From Symbiodinium natans (Eukaryota > Sar > Dinophyceae > Suessiales > Symbiodiniaceae): 42,500 bases of DNA. The stretch is from positions 107,501-150,000 of the forward strand of contig CAJNDS010001435.1 in the NCBI GenBank assembly GCA_905221605.1, in the 5' to 3' direction. The notes beneath the pieces were generated by a model. The model did no database searches and was not told the origin of the DNA. It saw nothing but the letters and a program-made list of their open reading frames with translations. Below are positions 30,665-39,918 of the stretch, one piece after another. The translations under genes were made by a program, and so were the position numbers. How positions within the stretch are numbered: the first letter of the stretch is position 1; every line of letters begins with the position of its first letter.

Positions 30665-30764
30665 ACATGCGGATCAGGGTGCGCTTCTCACAAGCTGTGT
30701 TTCTGGGTCGAGAGCACACTTCAGGAAGTTCTGGCTGCGTGGACGGAGTGCAAAGGGTCATACT

Positions 30765-30872
30765 ATATAGCATAGGGGCCGGAGCAAGTACGAATGGTGT
30801 TGCCTTATGGTCCCTATATAAGTATATACTATAATCACCCCCAAGAGCCAGTTATAATTAAGGCCCCTATAT
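30765..30872 (+). mobile_element. Family 3 inverted-repeat element
   Basis: Left end TATAGCATAGGGGCCGGAG, internal GGTCCCTATATAAGTATA and CTATAATCACCCCCAA, right end AATTAAGGCCCCTATATT. ATAGGGGCC and GGCCCCTAT are exact inverted repeats. Confidence 0.8.
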
Positions 30873-31167
30873 TGCACCGTCCAAGCCTTGAGGTACAGAT
30901 TTGTGAGAGCAATCGGCCAACGTCTGCCTAAGGCCGAAGCATGGTTGGCCATGGCCGAAAACTCTCGAAGCCGGCTTTGCTGTAGCCGTGCTGCGCTGCA
31001 CAAGTGACCAAAAATATTTGTGGCCTAGACTGGTCACCTTCGCCACGATGGGACTGCTCTCACGTTGCACGAACCGATCAACCTCCGGATCAGATGCCCG
31101 AAGCCCGTAAAACGAAGCATCAAACAAAGGAGTCGGACGCCTTGAGCCAGTGTTCAGCATCTGACCA

Positions 31168-31285
31168 TCTGTCCTTCTCTCTCTCTCTCTCTCTCTCTGC
31201 TTATCACCCATGCCTTGTTCTGAGCCTTATTCTCCTTCGCAAGTTCCGCATGCGTCTCCATCTCATGCATCTCCATATTTCTTGA

Positions 31286-31315
<30 letters not shown>
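31168..31315 (+). repeat. Two (CT)n microsatellites
   Basis: (CT)n runs at 31168-31198 and 31286-31315. The second lies about 30 bp upstream of a plus-strand CCCTTGCAG acceptor-like site at 31336-31344. Confidence 0.85.
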
Positions 31316-31317
<2 letters not shown>

Positions 31318-31344
31318 GCCTCATCTTGGCCTCTGCCCTTGCAG

Positions 31345-31407
31345 AATGCCTTGGGCCCAGCCTGCCCAGATACGCCTTGCTCTCATACGCAGTGCATCGA
31401 CCACTAC
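31345..31407 (+). CDS. Exon-like island downstream of a strong acceptor
   Basis: A (CT)n tract plus GCCTCTGCCCTTGCAG precedes an open segment reading NALGPACPDTPCSHTQCIDH then YY. It is cysteine-rich and protein-like. It runs into a family 5 inverted-repeat element at 31411, and the donor is not clear (a GA donor is one option). On the opposite strand that element reads GT…AG. Product unknown. Confidence 0.25.
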
Positions 31408-31410
31408 TAT

Positions 31411-31610
31411 TTGCTTAAGAACCCCCAAAGAAGCAAAAGACAAGTGTCCCTATACTACCCGACTAGGCAAGAACATATAAGAACATATAAGAACATGTAA
31501 GAATGTATAAGAATGTATAAGATCTACAAGAATGTATAAGAATGTATCAGAACATAAAAGGTATACAGAAGAATATACAAGAGTATGTTTTGCTCTTAGT
31601 TCTTGTGCAA
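31411..31610 (-). mobile_element. Family 5 inverted-repeat element with internal 10-bp repeats
   Basis: TTGCTTAAGAACCCCC at the left and GTTCTTGTGCAA at the right are inverted repeats with two mismatches. The interior (31469-31559) is about nine copies of AGAACATATA/AGAATGTATA. GTGTCCCTATACTACCCG near the left is shared with the copy at 39701. On the minus strand the element reads GTTTGCAC…GCAAATAG, that is GT…AG. Confidence 0.7.
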
Positions 31611-31739
31611 ACAGTAGATCACGCCTACCTTTTCTGTCCACGGCAACCCGGTCGGTCGCCACGTGGTCGAAGCACATCGGTCTCTGTCTGGGAACATGCG
31701 CTGACTATTTGCTGGCCCTAAGCCATGAGCCAGATGGTA

Positions 31740-31773
31740 AAGTTTAGGGTTTAGGGTTTAGGGTTTAGGGTTT
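31740..31773 (+). repeat. Telomere-type array (TTTAGGG)n
   Basis: Five units. Confidence 0.9.
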
Positions 31774-31873
31774 AGTAGAGCCACAGTCATACGGCCTACT
31801 TCTCCAGCAGCCAGGCCATGAACAGGTTAAACGGACAAAACATGAAGTCAACACAAATTGAAAAATCAGAAAA

Positions 31874-31976
31874 TATAGGGGTCGGGATGGTTACCAACAG
31901 TATTCCCTTATGGCCCCTTTCCAAGTATACTATAATAAGCCCCAAAACCCTATTCAAATTATTAAGGCCCCTGTAG
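31874..31976 (+). mobile_element. Family 3 inverted-repeat element
   Basis: TATAGGGGTCGGGATGG, ACAGTATTCCCTTATGGCCC, AAGTATACTATAATAAGCCC, AAATTATTAAGGCCCCTGTA. Same order as the copies at 30765 and 41266. Confidence 0.8.
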
Positions 31977-32139
31977 TACATCTGGCCCAGGGGAGGTTTC
32001 GACGAAATTCGCCTCGCTGTTCTTCGCTTCGGGAGGCAGCCGAGGAGAGAAGGCAAGGTCTCCGAGGGGGAGCCTTCTGTAGAGTAGAGGGTTTAGGGTT
32101 TACGGTTGAGGGTTTAGGGTTTGGGGTTCAGGGTTTAGG

Positions 32140-34142
32140 GTCAGAGCCTTACAGGACCTCAAATCTCCCTGCAAACCCTGGCTGTTAAGATCCCCCCAGC
32201 CCTTCATCAACCCTATGCAAAACCTTCCAGCCCCAAAACCAAACAAACCCAATCTCTGTAACTCTTAATGAAGCCTTCAAACCGACAGCAGAGGCGTCTG
32301 CAGAATCCATCTGTAAGTCATACTTCCACAGACCTTCCCTTCTTTGCGGAACTTCGTCAGGTGACAAGGTTGCCGGCCATGCTTTTGCACGTGTGGCCTT
32401 GAAATTTGAGTCTGAGCTTGGAATCTCGGGGCTTGGAGCTTCATGCTTCGTATACATGTCGGTTCCCACCCCTTCCATGTGGCGATAAAGACATGGATGC
32501 CATTGCCTGATCAAGAGCTGCGATTGCCCCAAACCCTATAATAAACCCTAAACCCTAAACCGTACAGTAAACCCTACCCTGTGCCTTTTGAGAAGACGAG
32601 GAGCCCTCCCACACCTGAACGCGCAGTGGCGGCAGTGGGAAGGATGTGTCGACGTTCTGCCGGCATGGCCACGCAAAGTGCGGCCCCGTCCCGTTTTGCC
32701 CCTAGGACCTGAAGCCCACGATATCTGGATAAGACACAGCGTAGTTCGGGATCAGTGGGCAACCTTGCAGGTCCTGAGGCGGCAAGCATTCAGAACACCT
32801 TTTCTGATGAATTAAAGGCAAGGCTCCGTCCAAACCCCAGAGTGATTCAGGGAGTTTGCGCAACTCAAGAATGCTTCACTCCAACCTCCGCAGTTTAGGA
32901 TTTCCCTAGACGGAGCCTGATCAAGCTGGCTCAGATGATGCTATCCGCCCTGAGCGAGGGGCAGGCACTGATGCGTGGACTCGCGCTAAGCGCCCCAAAC
33001 CTCTTTTTGTTTAGGCCATGTCTATACACCCTTCGAAGTTCAAAAGGGTTCTGAGGTAAGCTATGAGAAAAGTGAAGGCTTGGGGTTCTTAAGGTAGTTA
33101 CCCTTAGGACTTCGGGGCCTTGTCCAATTTCAACCACTCCCGGCCAAGAGCTGGTGCGCAAAGATTTACCAAGCCATCGGAACACGAGCCAAACAGCGCA
33201 ACCCTAACACCCAACACCCCCAACACCCAAACACCCTGAACCCTACTGTAACACCCCACACCAGGGGCTTCAGGTCAATAACAGGGTGTGTGTGTGTGTG
33301 TGGGTGTGTCTCTGAGTTCGGGGCAGCCTGTTGTTTAGGTCGAACTGAAGAGCCTGCTGGTCTCAACGCGTCTTATGGGGTTTCCGAAATTAGGGATACC
33401 CTACTGGGTCCTGATTGCAAGTACGGGAATCCTACGGTTTTGGGGTCTATATTGGGTGCCCCTTATTTTCGCAAACCCCCCCCTTATGGCTTTTGTGTAG
33501 AAGTACAGGTAGAACACAGCCGATGCTTGCGACTGGGATCTCTTGGACTCTTCGGCGCAAGCAGGTGGGGCGTGGCCGTCTGACAGGTTGCTTGAATAAG
33601 GACTGCTGCCCCTGATGCCCTTCCCTACATTCTGTGCAAAGTTAAGGGTTTTCTGACTGGCAACAAGTGGGAGTTCCGACTTGCAACAAGTGTGAACGCA
33701 TGCATCCGTCTTGAGCATGATCTGCAAACCGGGATCTACGACCAGACACTTTGGGACCTCTAAATGCCCCTCAACCTGAGTCGCAAAGTCCGGTATATCC
33801 AGTCTATCAAACCAAGCTGTTGGGGGCCCTACCGGTTTCCGAAGCCTTCAGCCCAAAACTCATTAGACCCCAGAGCCTCCAGGACATCTTCAACCGGGAG
33901 CCAGGAGGACACCATGGCGTCCCCTTGCCTTTGTGAGTGCGGCACACTCAAGCGTTGCGTTCAGAGGGTGGGAAAAGGCAGTCGCCTGGGGTCCCACTGC
34001 TGTGGGCGCACCAGAACCCTAGATCAAATGTCGATGACGTCGGCTTTGGCACCGAGTTCGTGTTGGCCAAGGGAGGTTGTTCCAAACTAGGGTCTTTTAT
34101 AGCTTCAAGGCTCTCGGTTCTGAGAGTAACCAGGGAAAAAAT
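32140..34142. other. Two kilobases with few repeats; unresolved exons likely
   Basis: This is the longest stretch nearly free of telomere-type arrays, with frames of 70-115 codons on both strands (for example 32185-32532 minus, 33290-33583 plus, 33764-34090 plus, 33401-33727 minus). A (GT)n run lies at 33287-33306. I could not settle which strand is coding or identify a domain. Confidence 0.35.
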
Positions 34143-34225
34143 GTGCACCTTTTTTGCTTTGAAGGGGCTTCTAAAGGAACTGAAACCCCAAACAAACGGA
34201 ATAAGGGCCCATTCTGGGTACTAGC
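34143..34225 (+). mobile_element. Family 2 element reading GT…AG end to end
   Basis: Begins GTGCACCTTTTTTGC, contains AAAGGAACTG and GGAATAAGGGCCCATTC, and ends GGGTACTAG. The copy thus starts with GT and ends with AG, as an intron would. Confidence 0.65.
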
Positions 34226-34756
34226 CCTAAACCCTAAACCCTTAAACCATTCCCCAACAGAGCCTCCAAAAACCGCTGTTGTGATGAGTTGCCTCTCTAG
34301 AGTTTCATCCTGCTCCAAGGGTTTAGGGTTGCTGGCATGGTGCTACACAAACGCCTTCTGGTTTGGAGATGCGACTCAGCGTTAGCAAACTGTTAAGGCG
34401 CCACAGGAACCTGTGTGGCATGGGCTTCGCCCAATCTTCAAGTGCCGTGAGCAACATGAAGAGCCAGTCTCGCAACCCTAAACCCTAAAACCTAATTAAA
34501 CCCTAAACCCGAAACCCCAAGATCAAAGGAGGCCCCCTGAGTGGGTTCCTTCCCCTTAAACTCCAAGGCAGACCTGGAGACCAACTTGCCAGCGAGACCG
34601 GGAGAGCGTTTCCCAGAAAGAGTTTGCAAGAGAAGGGCGCAGGTCCTCAACCCTGAGACTCTAAAACCCAAAAGCCTAGGACCTTGAAGCCCGAAAACAA
34701 GGTCCCAATAACCTTAAACCCTTTGTTGAACCTGGAAGCTGCTTCATGCCAGGACT

Positions 34757-34980
34757 GAGCCCTAAACCCTAAACCCGAACCCTAAACCCTAAACCCTATA
34801 GACCCTGAGCCCTAAACCCTAACCCTACACCCTACACCCTACACCCTACACCCTACACCCTAAACCCGAAACCCTAAACCCGAAACCCTAAACCCTAAAC
34901 CCTAAACCCTAAACCCTGAACCCTGAACCCTAAACCCGAAACCCTAAACCCTAAACCCTGAACCCTAAACCCTGGACCCT
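34757..34980 (-). repeat. Long heterogeneous CCCTAAA-type array
   Basis: About 32 units: CCCTAAA, CCCGAAA, CCCTGAA, and a homogeneous block of five CCCTACA units at about 34825-34862. It is the longest array in the window. Confidence 0.95.
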
Positions 34981-35059
34981 AGTCAACCTGGGGCCCCCGG
35001 ACTGGTCAATCACCTCAGAGACCGTTTGGGCCCGGTTAACAGATGCAGTGCAGAGATGC

Positions 35060-35126
35060 GGTTTAGGGTTTTTGCTGCCACCTGCCAGGGTTTAGGGTTT
35101 AGGGTTTAGGGTTTAGGGTTTAGGGC
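35060..35126 (+). repeat. TTTAGGG array
   Basis: A single TTTAGGG, a short unique gap (TTTTTGCTGCCACCTGCC), then six perfect units. Confidence 0.9.
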
Positions 35127-35607
35127 AACCACACTGCAGGGATGCAATTGTCCGTCGATTGTGTGAAGCCGGAGGAAATACTGAAGGAAAAGGAGTTCAG
35201 ATGTCAGTGCCTACATGAGGTCACCTTTCGAGCATGACGATTCAGTCCGAGCCCCAAACCTAAACCACATAACCATCAAGCAGTGACGAACCAGCCCCAC
35301 ATTGATCACAGTTGGTCGGTGCAAGCAGACCCGTCTGTGACAGGCTCTATAACGGCAAGCTGAGGGTCAGGACACCTATTTCTTCTAAGAAAAGGCACAC
35401 CCAGGAATATTCCTGGGTTCCAAAAACAGGGTTGAAAAGGGGGCTGGTTTGAGAGTTTAGGGCTTAGGGATTTGAATTAGGGTTTCGGCGCTCACTCTCG
35501 CACGGCAAGGTCTCTTGGTTTAGGGTTTAAGAGATTTGATCCGAAACTCTGTTGCGCGGACGCGACGCAGCAACAAGTGAAATGTGGGCGTCTCCGTCTC
35601 AGTGTAG

Positions 35608-35682
35608 GTTTAGGGTTTAGGGTTTAGGTTTGGGGTTTAGGGTTTAGGGCTTAGGGTTTAGGGTTTAGGGTTTAGGGTTTAG
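35608..35682 (+). repeat. Telomere-type array (TTTAGGG)n
   Basis: About ten units with one shortened GGTTTAGG and one TTTGGGG. Confidence 0.95.
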
Positions 35683-35925
35683 TGACAAGAAGACGCAGGG
35701 ACGTTTCACGTCACTGTATCTCCAAGAGGAGGAGAAAGCATTCAAGCCAAAGATGTGGTCGCAGTGGTCGCTGGAAATCTGATGCCTCCACAGGGTTTAA
35801 GGGTTTAACTAGGGACTAGGGTTTAGGGGTTTAGGGGTTTCGGCTTTAGGACTTTAGGGTAGCCAGTCCTCGCATGTCCTCGCAGGCTGCGTGAAGACTG
35901 CGCAGGGTCTCGCAAGTCAGGACAC

Positions 35926-35987
35926 CGTAAGAAAGGCAAAGCCCGCCCATGCAGCACCGACGGCGCAAAACCAGACACACCAACATC
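35926..35987 (-). CDS. Possible hydrophobic exon downstream of the membrane-protein exons
   Basis: After an AACCAAG acceptor the minus strand reads two bases and then 20 codons (CWCVWFCAVGAAWAGFAFLT), a plausible membrane helix, followed by a GTGTCC donor. Linking it in phase to the exon at 36287 would need a GC donor there (after CCAC), so the connection is weak. An alternative frame over the same bases gives a cysteine/arginine-rich peptide. Confidence 0.2.
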
Positions 35988-36105
35988 CTTGGTTGCTCTT
36001 TAAGCCCCCGCTCCCTTATGTTGAAATAGAGGAGCCCCTAAAGTTCAAAAGTGATATAAGCTGTAGTTCAGCGCCACCAAGCATCCCCAGCAAGTCAGTC
36101 GGTAC

Positions 36106-36287
36106 GTCTCGCGTGGTTGTGAAAGGTTGATCAGGAACGCTATGGCTGTACCGATGTTCAAGAAGATGCAGCCGACCAGTGCAAGCGTCCACCATGGCTG
36201 CAAGTCATCTCGGGTTTGGCAGCCTTGCAACAAGAGACTGATGCAGATCAGTACCGCGAGTCCAGGAAACGGTGCCATGGCAGAACC
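36106..36287 (-). CDS. Exon-like segment encoding two membrane helices
   Basis: The minus strand, from an AACCCAG acceptor, reads GSAMAPFPGLAVLICISLLL then QGCQTRDDLQPWWTLALVGC and IFLNIGTAIAFLINLSQPRE, before a possible GTACCG donor. Two clear hydrophobic stretches, each about 18-22 residues, are separated by a short polar loop. The frame also contains an ATG at 36278-36276, so it could instead be a first exon. It is in phase with the exon ending at 37483, but the exon at 36971-36893 lies between them and leaves phase 1, so the exact chain is unresolved. The upstream intron holds a TTTAGGG-type array (36296-36388). Family not recognised. Confidence 0.4.
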
Positions 36288-36295
36288 CTGGGTTT

Positions 36296-36388
36296 GGGTT
36301 TAGGGTTTAGGTTTTGGGGTTTAGGGTTTAGGGTTTAGCGTTTAGGGTTTAGGGCTTAGGGTTTAGGGTTTAGGGTTGAGGGTTGAGG
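36296..36388 (+). repeat. TTTAGGG array in a presumed intron
   Basis: About thirteen units with TTTTGGGG, TTTAGCG and TTGAGGG variants. It lies immediately upstream, on the minus strand, of the acceptor at 36288-36289. Confidence 0.9.
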
Positions 36389-36892
36389 GTTTAGGGTGTG
36401 ACAACTGTGTTGAGATTCTGTGCGAGCACCCCTCTAGGCTAGTTGTTTCTGCCCTAGGTCATGAAGCATGTCGCAAGCACTGGGCACCAAATCCACAGCG
36501 TTGGCACTCGCCGAAATAGTTATTTTGTGGTTTGGGGTTTACGGTTCAGGGCTTTGTCCCACTTACTTTACACGTGCATTTCCCTGAGAGTGAGAGGGAT
36601 TCGTGATCTGCTTGGGTTGTGACTAAACTCGTGACAAGAGCCCTAAACCCTAAATCCTAAACCCTAAAACCCTAAACCCTATGTGCCCCCAGTCCCAGCG
36701 CGCAGGCACAGTCCACTCATGGGGGGCACTTGGGGGGTTGATCTAAATTATGGGCCCTTTTCAGTTTAGGGTTTAGGTGGGTTTAGGATTTAGGGCTAAA
36801 GGCCCTTTTCGGTACCCTAAACTACCAGGAATATACTAAAATGTAGACCCCAAAAGGGCAAATAAATTTGCTCCGCCCTAGACCCTAAACAC

Positions 36893-36971
36893 GAAACCCG
36901 CCAAACCAAATATTGGGCAGTAAGCCATCATCTTGATCAACCCCCACTTCGATACATTCTGGAGATGGAAG
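36893..36971 (-). CDS. Exon-like segment, acidic peptide
   Basis: The acceptor CATGTCTCAACGCAG precedes 26 open codons (LPSPECIEVGVDQDDGLLPN then IWFGGF) plus one base. The donor is GTGTTTAGGG, where heptamer-like sequence begins. Composition and splice context are convincing. Part of the minus-strand exon run between 42 and 36 kb; product unknown. Confidence 0.4.
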
Positions 36972-37275
36972 CTGCGTTGAGACATGTGTGGTTGGATTTT
37001 TAGTAGGGTTTAGGGCGGAATGGTCGAACCAGTACCGTAGCAGCACATGTTTTCGAAGGGGTGGCTTCACATCGAAACCCAGCTTTGAGCACCTAAAGTA
37101 TGCTCGGCATTGTGTGTTGCTACCCTCCGCTACTGCAAAACCTCATGTGGTGCTTGACTACTTCTTGAAATCCGAACTTAAGAGGAAGGAACCCATGACT
37201 GTTGAGACAAACAATAGCTGCCGGTTCAGGGACATTCCAGGACTCTACCCAGATGCAGAACATCGCTTATCTTAC

Positions 37276-37363
37276 CCTCCGATGTGTGATGTGGCAGGCC
37301 AATGTCACCTAGGCTGCCGGGCAATGCTTTCGCAAGAGACCTGCCAAGCCCATCAGAACATGT
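37276..37363 (-). CDS. Exon-like segment with a consensus donor
   Basis: The acceptor GTGCTGCAG is followed by 29 codons (TCSDGLGRSLAKALPGSLGD then IGLPHHTSE) and one base. The donor GTAAGATAAG is the most consensus-like in the window. A 160-codon plus-strand frame (36988-37470) covers this and the next exon; I regard it as a shadow because it has no domain and the minus strand has splice signals. Confidence 0.4.
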
Positions 37364-37482
37364 CTGCAGCACGCCCTAAACAAGGGGGAACGGTGTCGCA
37401 GAACATGCAGATGTTAAGGCTGCACTCTTGTTCTGAAGCCCCTTTCCGACGTATGCCTCTGGTACTCTAGTATGTGAAGGAC

Positions 37483-37649
37483 CTCTGTCCCAATGCCATA
37501 GACCACCAGAGTCACCAGAGACCGCAAACCCATAGCAAGAATGTTCTCAAGGAAGCCCCAGGCAAGCACGGGGTCCGCACCGTTAGGGAGCTCTCTTCTG
37601 TCTGGTCGAACATAATGTTCGCTGAAGAAGGCGCTGTTGTTGCTGTAGC
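37483..37649 (-). CDS. Exon-like segment with a membrane helix
   Basis: From the acceptor CCGAGCGCAG the minus strand reads two bases and 55 codons, including NSAFFSEHYVRPDRRELPNG and a hydrophobic stretch ENILAMGLRSLVTLVVYGIG, ending GTE before a GTCCTT donor. The 167-nt length is entered in phase 1 and left in phase 0. The entry matches the exon that ends at 38729 (one base left over), which joins to give EYGYSNN. Family not recognised; the region after it looks like a multi-pass membrane part. Confidence 0.45.
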
Positions 37650-38666
37650 CTGCGCTCGGAACTGCTTGGAGGCCCTCAAGCCTTTTACAGCAAACCCTCA
37701 ACCCTCAACCCTCAACCCTCAACCCTAAACCGAAAAGATGAAGCCTCGAACACACCACGAACTCAAGTCGGACTCGAAATCGCCCTCAGATGCGGATTCG
37801 CCCCAGCTGTGCAGGAGGGGCAAAAAACAGAAACCCTAAACCCTAAACCCTAAACCCCTGCAGATGGGAGTTCAGTGTGTAGCGATCATCTCTGAGGGTT
37901 GTCGAGGCTGTAGGCCGGTATGGGCTCTCTGTTTCTTAGGGTTTTACTGTTTAGGGTTTAGGGTCTAGGGTCTAGGGTTTAGGGTTTCGGGTTTAGGGTT
38001 TCGGGTTTAGGGTTTTTTGCTTCGGGTTTGGGGTTTCGGCACCCACAGAGCTGGACGAACCACTCCGCAGGGATTCCAAGGGGTTTGGGGTTCAGGGTTC
38101 AGGGTTTAGTTGCCGTGTTTTACTATTGTCAAGGGCCTAGGGTTTAGGGTTTAGGGTTTCTGACGTCTGCATCGCAGGGTTTTTGGGCTTTGGCACGTTC
38201 TGAGGCAAGGCCCCGAGGTGCCCAAAAAAACAAGACAACCGTGGGCCCGCAACGAGCCAGAAAAAACACAAAGCCAGTGGTTTGTGGTTTTGGGGATAGG
38301 GTTTAGGGTTTTAGGGTATAGGGTTTTAGGGTTTAGGGTGTAGGGTTTTAGGGTTGTGGGGTTTAGGGCCTTTTTTTCGCCGCCTGCAGAGCTGGAGGAA
38401 CCACCTCACTGTCCCGGTACCAGCTCTTGGAGGCACCTCCCTGCCCTCACCCTTACTCTGACATGTCGAATACCTTCGTCCGAGAATACGACAAACCCTA
38501 AACCCTAAACCCTAAACCCTTACACAGCATCCCCAAAGCCCGAAAACGATGGTTCTTTGAGAGAATGCAGGGGAAGGCAGCTGGTTGACATCAACACAGC
38601 CGCGAACATCCGAGAATGTAAGCAAAAAACATGGTCTGAGAATCACACGGACAGTTCTCTAAATTG

Positions 38667-38728
38667 TGGTCCCGTTTTGGGAACCTGAACAAGAAGGGTC
38701 GCCTTATAAGAAGGATCCCAAAAGGCAC
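38667..38728 (-). mobile_element. Family 2 element at an exon-intron boundary
   Basis: On the minus strand GTGCCTTTTGGGATCC, CTTATAAGGCGACC and AGGTTCCCAAAACGGGACC follow the family 2 order. Its first two bases are the donor GT of the exon ending at 38729. Confidence 0.65.
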
Positions 38729-38974
38729 CATATTCAAGAGAAGTCCACATAGGAGAAAGTGCAGCCCGGCGTTTGTCTGACGTTTGCGCTAAAGAGACCA
38801 GCTTGATCCTGGAGTTCATGAAAGTAAAGTGTCCAAGCCGGATCAGCAGGAGGCTTGGATTCCTGGTGCCCGGGCAAATCATGCCCCAATTCCGCGTGAA
38901 GTTGCAGGTGGCAGTGTAATGCGCACCATCCCAAAGAAGTTGGCTACTGCACTTGCTTGCAGTGCCTGCATCAA
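38729..38974 (-). CDS. Exon-like segment, extracellular-type sequence
   Basis: The acceptor GGGCTTGCAG (or nine bases later, GATGCAG) precedes 81 codons containing SKCSSQLLWDGAHYTATCNF, an N-F-T glycosylation motif, TRNWGMICPGTRNP and KLVSLAQTSDKRRAALSPMW. It ends EY plus G at a GTGCC donor, which is also the first base pair of a family 2 element. Length 246 nt (2 + 243 + 1). The three cysteines and the sequon suggest an extracellular position. The open frame would run on through the element if unspliced. Family not recognised. Confidence 0.45.
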
Positions 38975-39045
38975 CTGCAAGCCCCACAAGTCCTCGCAAT
39001 TTCGGTCCGAACCCCACAGCCGATGGACGAAATCCAGCTATGTGC

Positions 39046-39107
39046 CATAATTAGTTGGGGCGTCGATGCTTAAAAACTTCACAAGGGTGATCGAGGGCCC
39101 TCCGACT
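39046..39107 (-). CDS. Small exon-like segment
   Basis: The acceptor CAGCTGCAG precedes one base and 20 codons (VGGPSITLVKFLSIDAPTNY), then G before a GC-type donor (GGCACA). Phases fit the neighbours at 39175 and 38974, with implied introns of 67 and 71 nt. GC donors are known in dinoflagellates. The same frame stays open a few codons further to a stop, so an unspliced end is possible. Confidence 0.3.
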
Positions 39108-39174
39108 CTGCAGCTGAAGCCCTTTAACAGCAGCAACCAATTCCGAAATCGCCGGCTACTCTCAAGACCCTCAC

Positions 39175-39319
39175 ATGCATTCAGCACAACTCTGTTGAAC
39201 CACACAGCTTCCATCAGCATCCTCCCTTCTGCCTTCTTGAACCTGGATCTCCCAAAGAGGCTGAGCGTGCCAGTGCCTTTGGCTCGCTTGTCTGACCCGT
39301 GGGCTTTTGAGTTCGGTCC
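39175..39319 (-). CDS. Exon-like segment bounded by a pure telomere-repeat intron
   Basis: The minus strand starts directly after the last TTTAG of the heptamer array and reads GG plus 47 codons, including WEIQVQEGRREDADG and SCVVQQSCAEC, up to a GTGAGG donor. The 145-nt length and phases are consistent with both neighbours. A second frame over the same bases is also open (…GTGTLSLFGRSRFKKAEGRM…). I preferred the first because of phase agreement. Product unknown; cysteine-rich end. Confidence 0.35.
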
Positions 39320-39402
39320 CTAAACCCTAAACCCTAAACCCTAAACCCTAAACCCTAAACCCTAAACCCTAAACCCTAAACCCTAAACCCTAAACCCTAA
39401 AC
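39318..39402 (-). repeat. Telomere-type array forming a candidate intron
   Basis: Twelve perfect CCCTAAA units on the plus strand. Read on the minus strand, bases 39402-39320 (83 nt) are exactly eleven GTTTAGG units plus GTTTAG: a GT…AG segment made only of telomere heptamers between two open exon-like segments. Confidence 0.85.
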
Positions 39403-39517
39403 AACAAATTCTGGTGGATGTGGGGCTGTTGATTGCGGGCGCCAAGGGGCTGGTACTCAGGACATGCTCAACTGAGGCTCGCGGTGCGAGAATCAAGGAG
39501 AAACAACTTGAGTACGG
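39403..39517 (-). CDS. Exon-like segment ending at a GTTTAG junction
   Basis: After a GCGACAG acceptor the minus strand has 38 codons (PYSSCFSLILAPRASVEHVL then STSPLAPAINSPTSTRIC) and one base, ending where the heptamer array begins (GTTTAG). The phase joins to the segment at 39319 as C-W. Composition is serine/proline rich, so chance openness is possible. Confidence 0.3.
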
Positions 39518-39624
39518 CTGTCGCAACAGACTTGGTGGTTGATAGTAGGGAATACTACATAGGATTCCTTAAGGGGTTACATCGGAAGATATTAAAAGAA
39601 AGTGCCTAAGTCTCTACTAAGAAC

Positions 39625-39663
39625 TATCCAGCTGGCTGAGACCCGAAGCTTCTGGCAGGACAC
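39625..39663 (-). CDS. Micro-exon candidate
   Basis: The acceptor GAGGTTTTAG precedes 13 codons (VSCQKLRVSASWI) and a GTTCTTAG donor; phase 0 to 0. It would link the segments at 39838 and 39517. The short length makes the call weak. Confidence 0.2.
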
Positions 39664-39700
39664 CTAAAACCTCAAAGCCCTCAAAGCACCAACCTACTAG

Positions 39701-39837
39701 TTGCTTAAGAACCCCCCCCCCCCCAACAAAACATATATGAAAACATACAAGAGAAAAATCCCTATATCACCCCTAATAAGGAAGGATCTATAAGATTTTA
39801 TTTTTGGGGGGGTTCTGAAGCAAAAAGGAGCAACTAC
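39701..39837 (-). mobile_element. Family 5 inverted-repeat element at an exon boundary
   Basis: TTGCTTAAGAACCCCCCC at 39701 and GGGGGGGTTCTGAAGCAA ending at 39823 form an inverted repeat. An outer AGCAACTAC (39829-39837) duplicates the end. On the minus strand the element starts GTAGTTGCT, directly after exon base 39838, and ends AGCAACTAG, so its ends are GT and AG. Confidence 0.7.
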
Positions 39838-39918
39838 CTGGAGGACCGACTCAGCTGCTTTGAGAACCCGTTGTCCCGAAGCCCGACAGCGAACCCGAAC
39901 ATTTTCTTCAAATGTGCC
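39838..39918 (-). CDS. Exon-like segment
   Basis: After GGGGTCAG the minus strand reads 27 codons (GTFEENVRVRCRASGQRVLK then AAESVLQ) and ends CTCCAG before GTAGTT, a good donor. Upstream the frame stays open through SLVAFAIAALLGFRG (possible helix) to about 40028, so the exon may be longer and an acceptor near 40029 (CACCCCCAG) is an alternative. The intron that follows would start with a family 5 element. Confidence 0.4.

Noticed and set aside
36988-37470. 160-codon plus-strand gene
   Set aside because: It is the longest non-repetitive frame, but it has no recognised domain. The minus strand over the same region has exon-like segments with consensus donors and acceptors (37276-37363, 36893-36971). 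It is kept only as an alternative.
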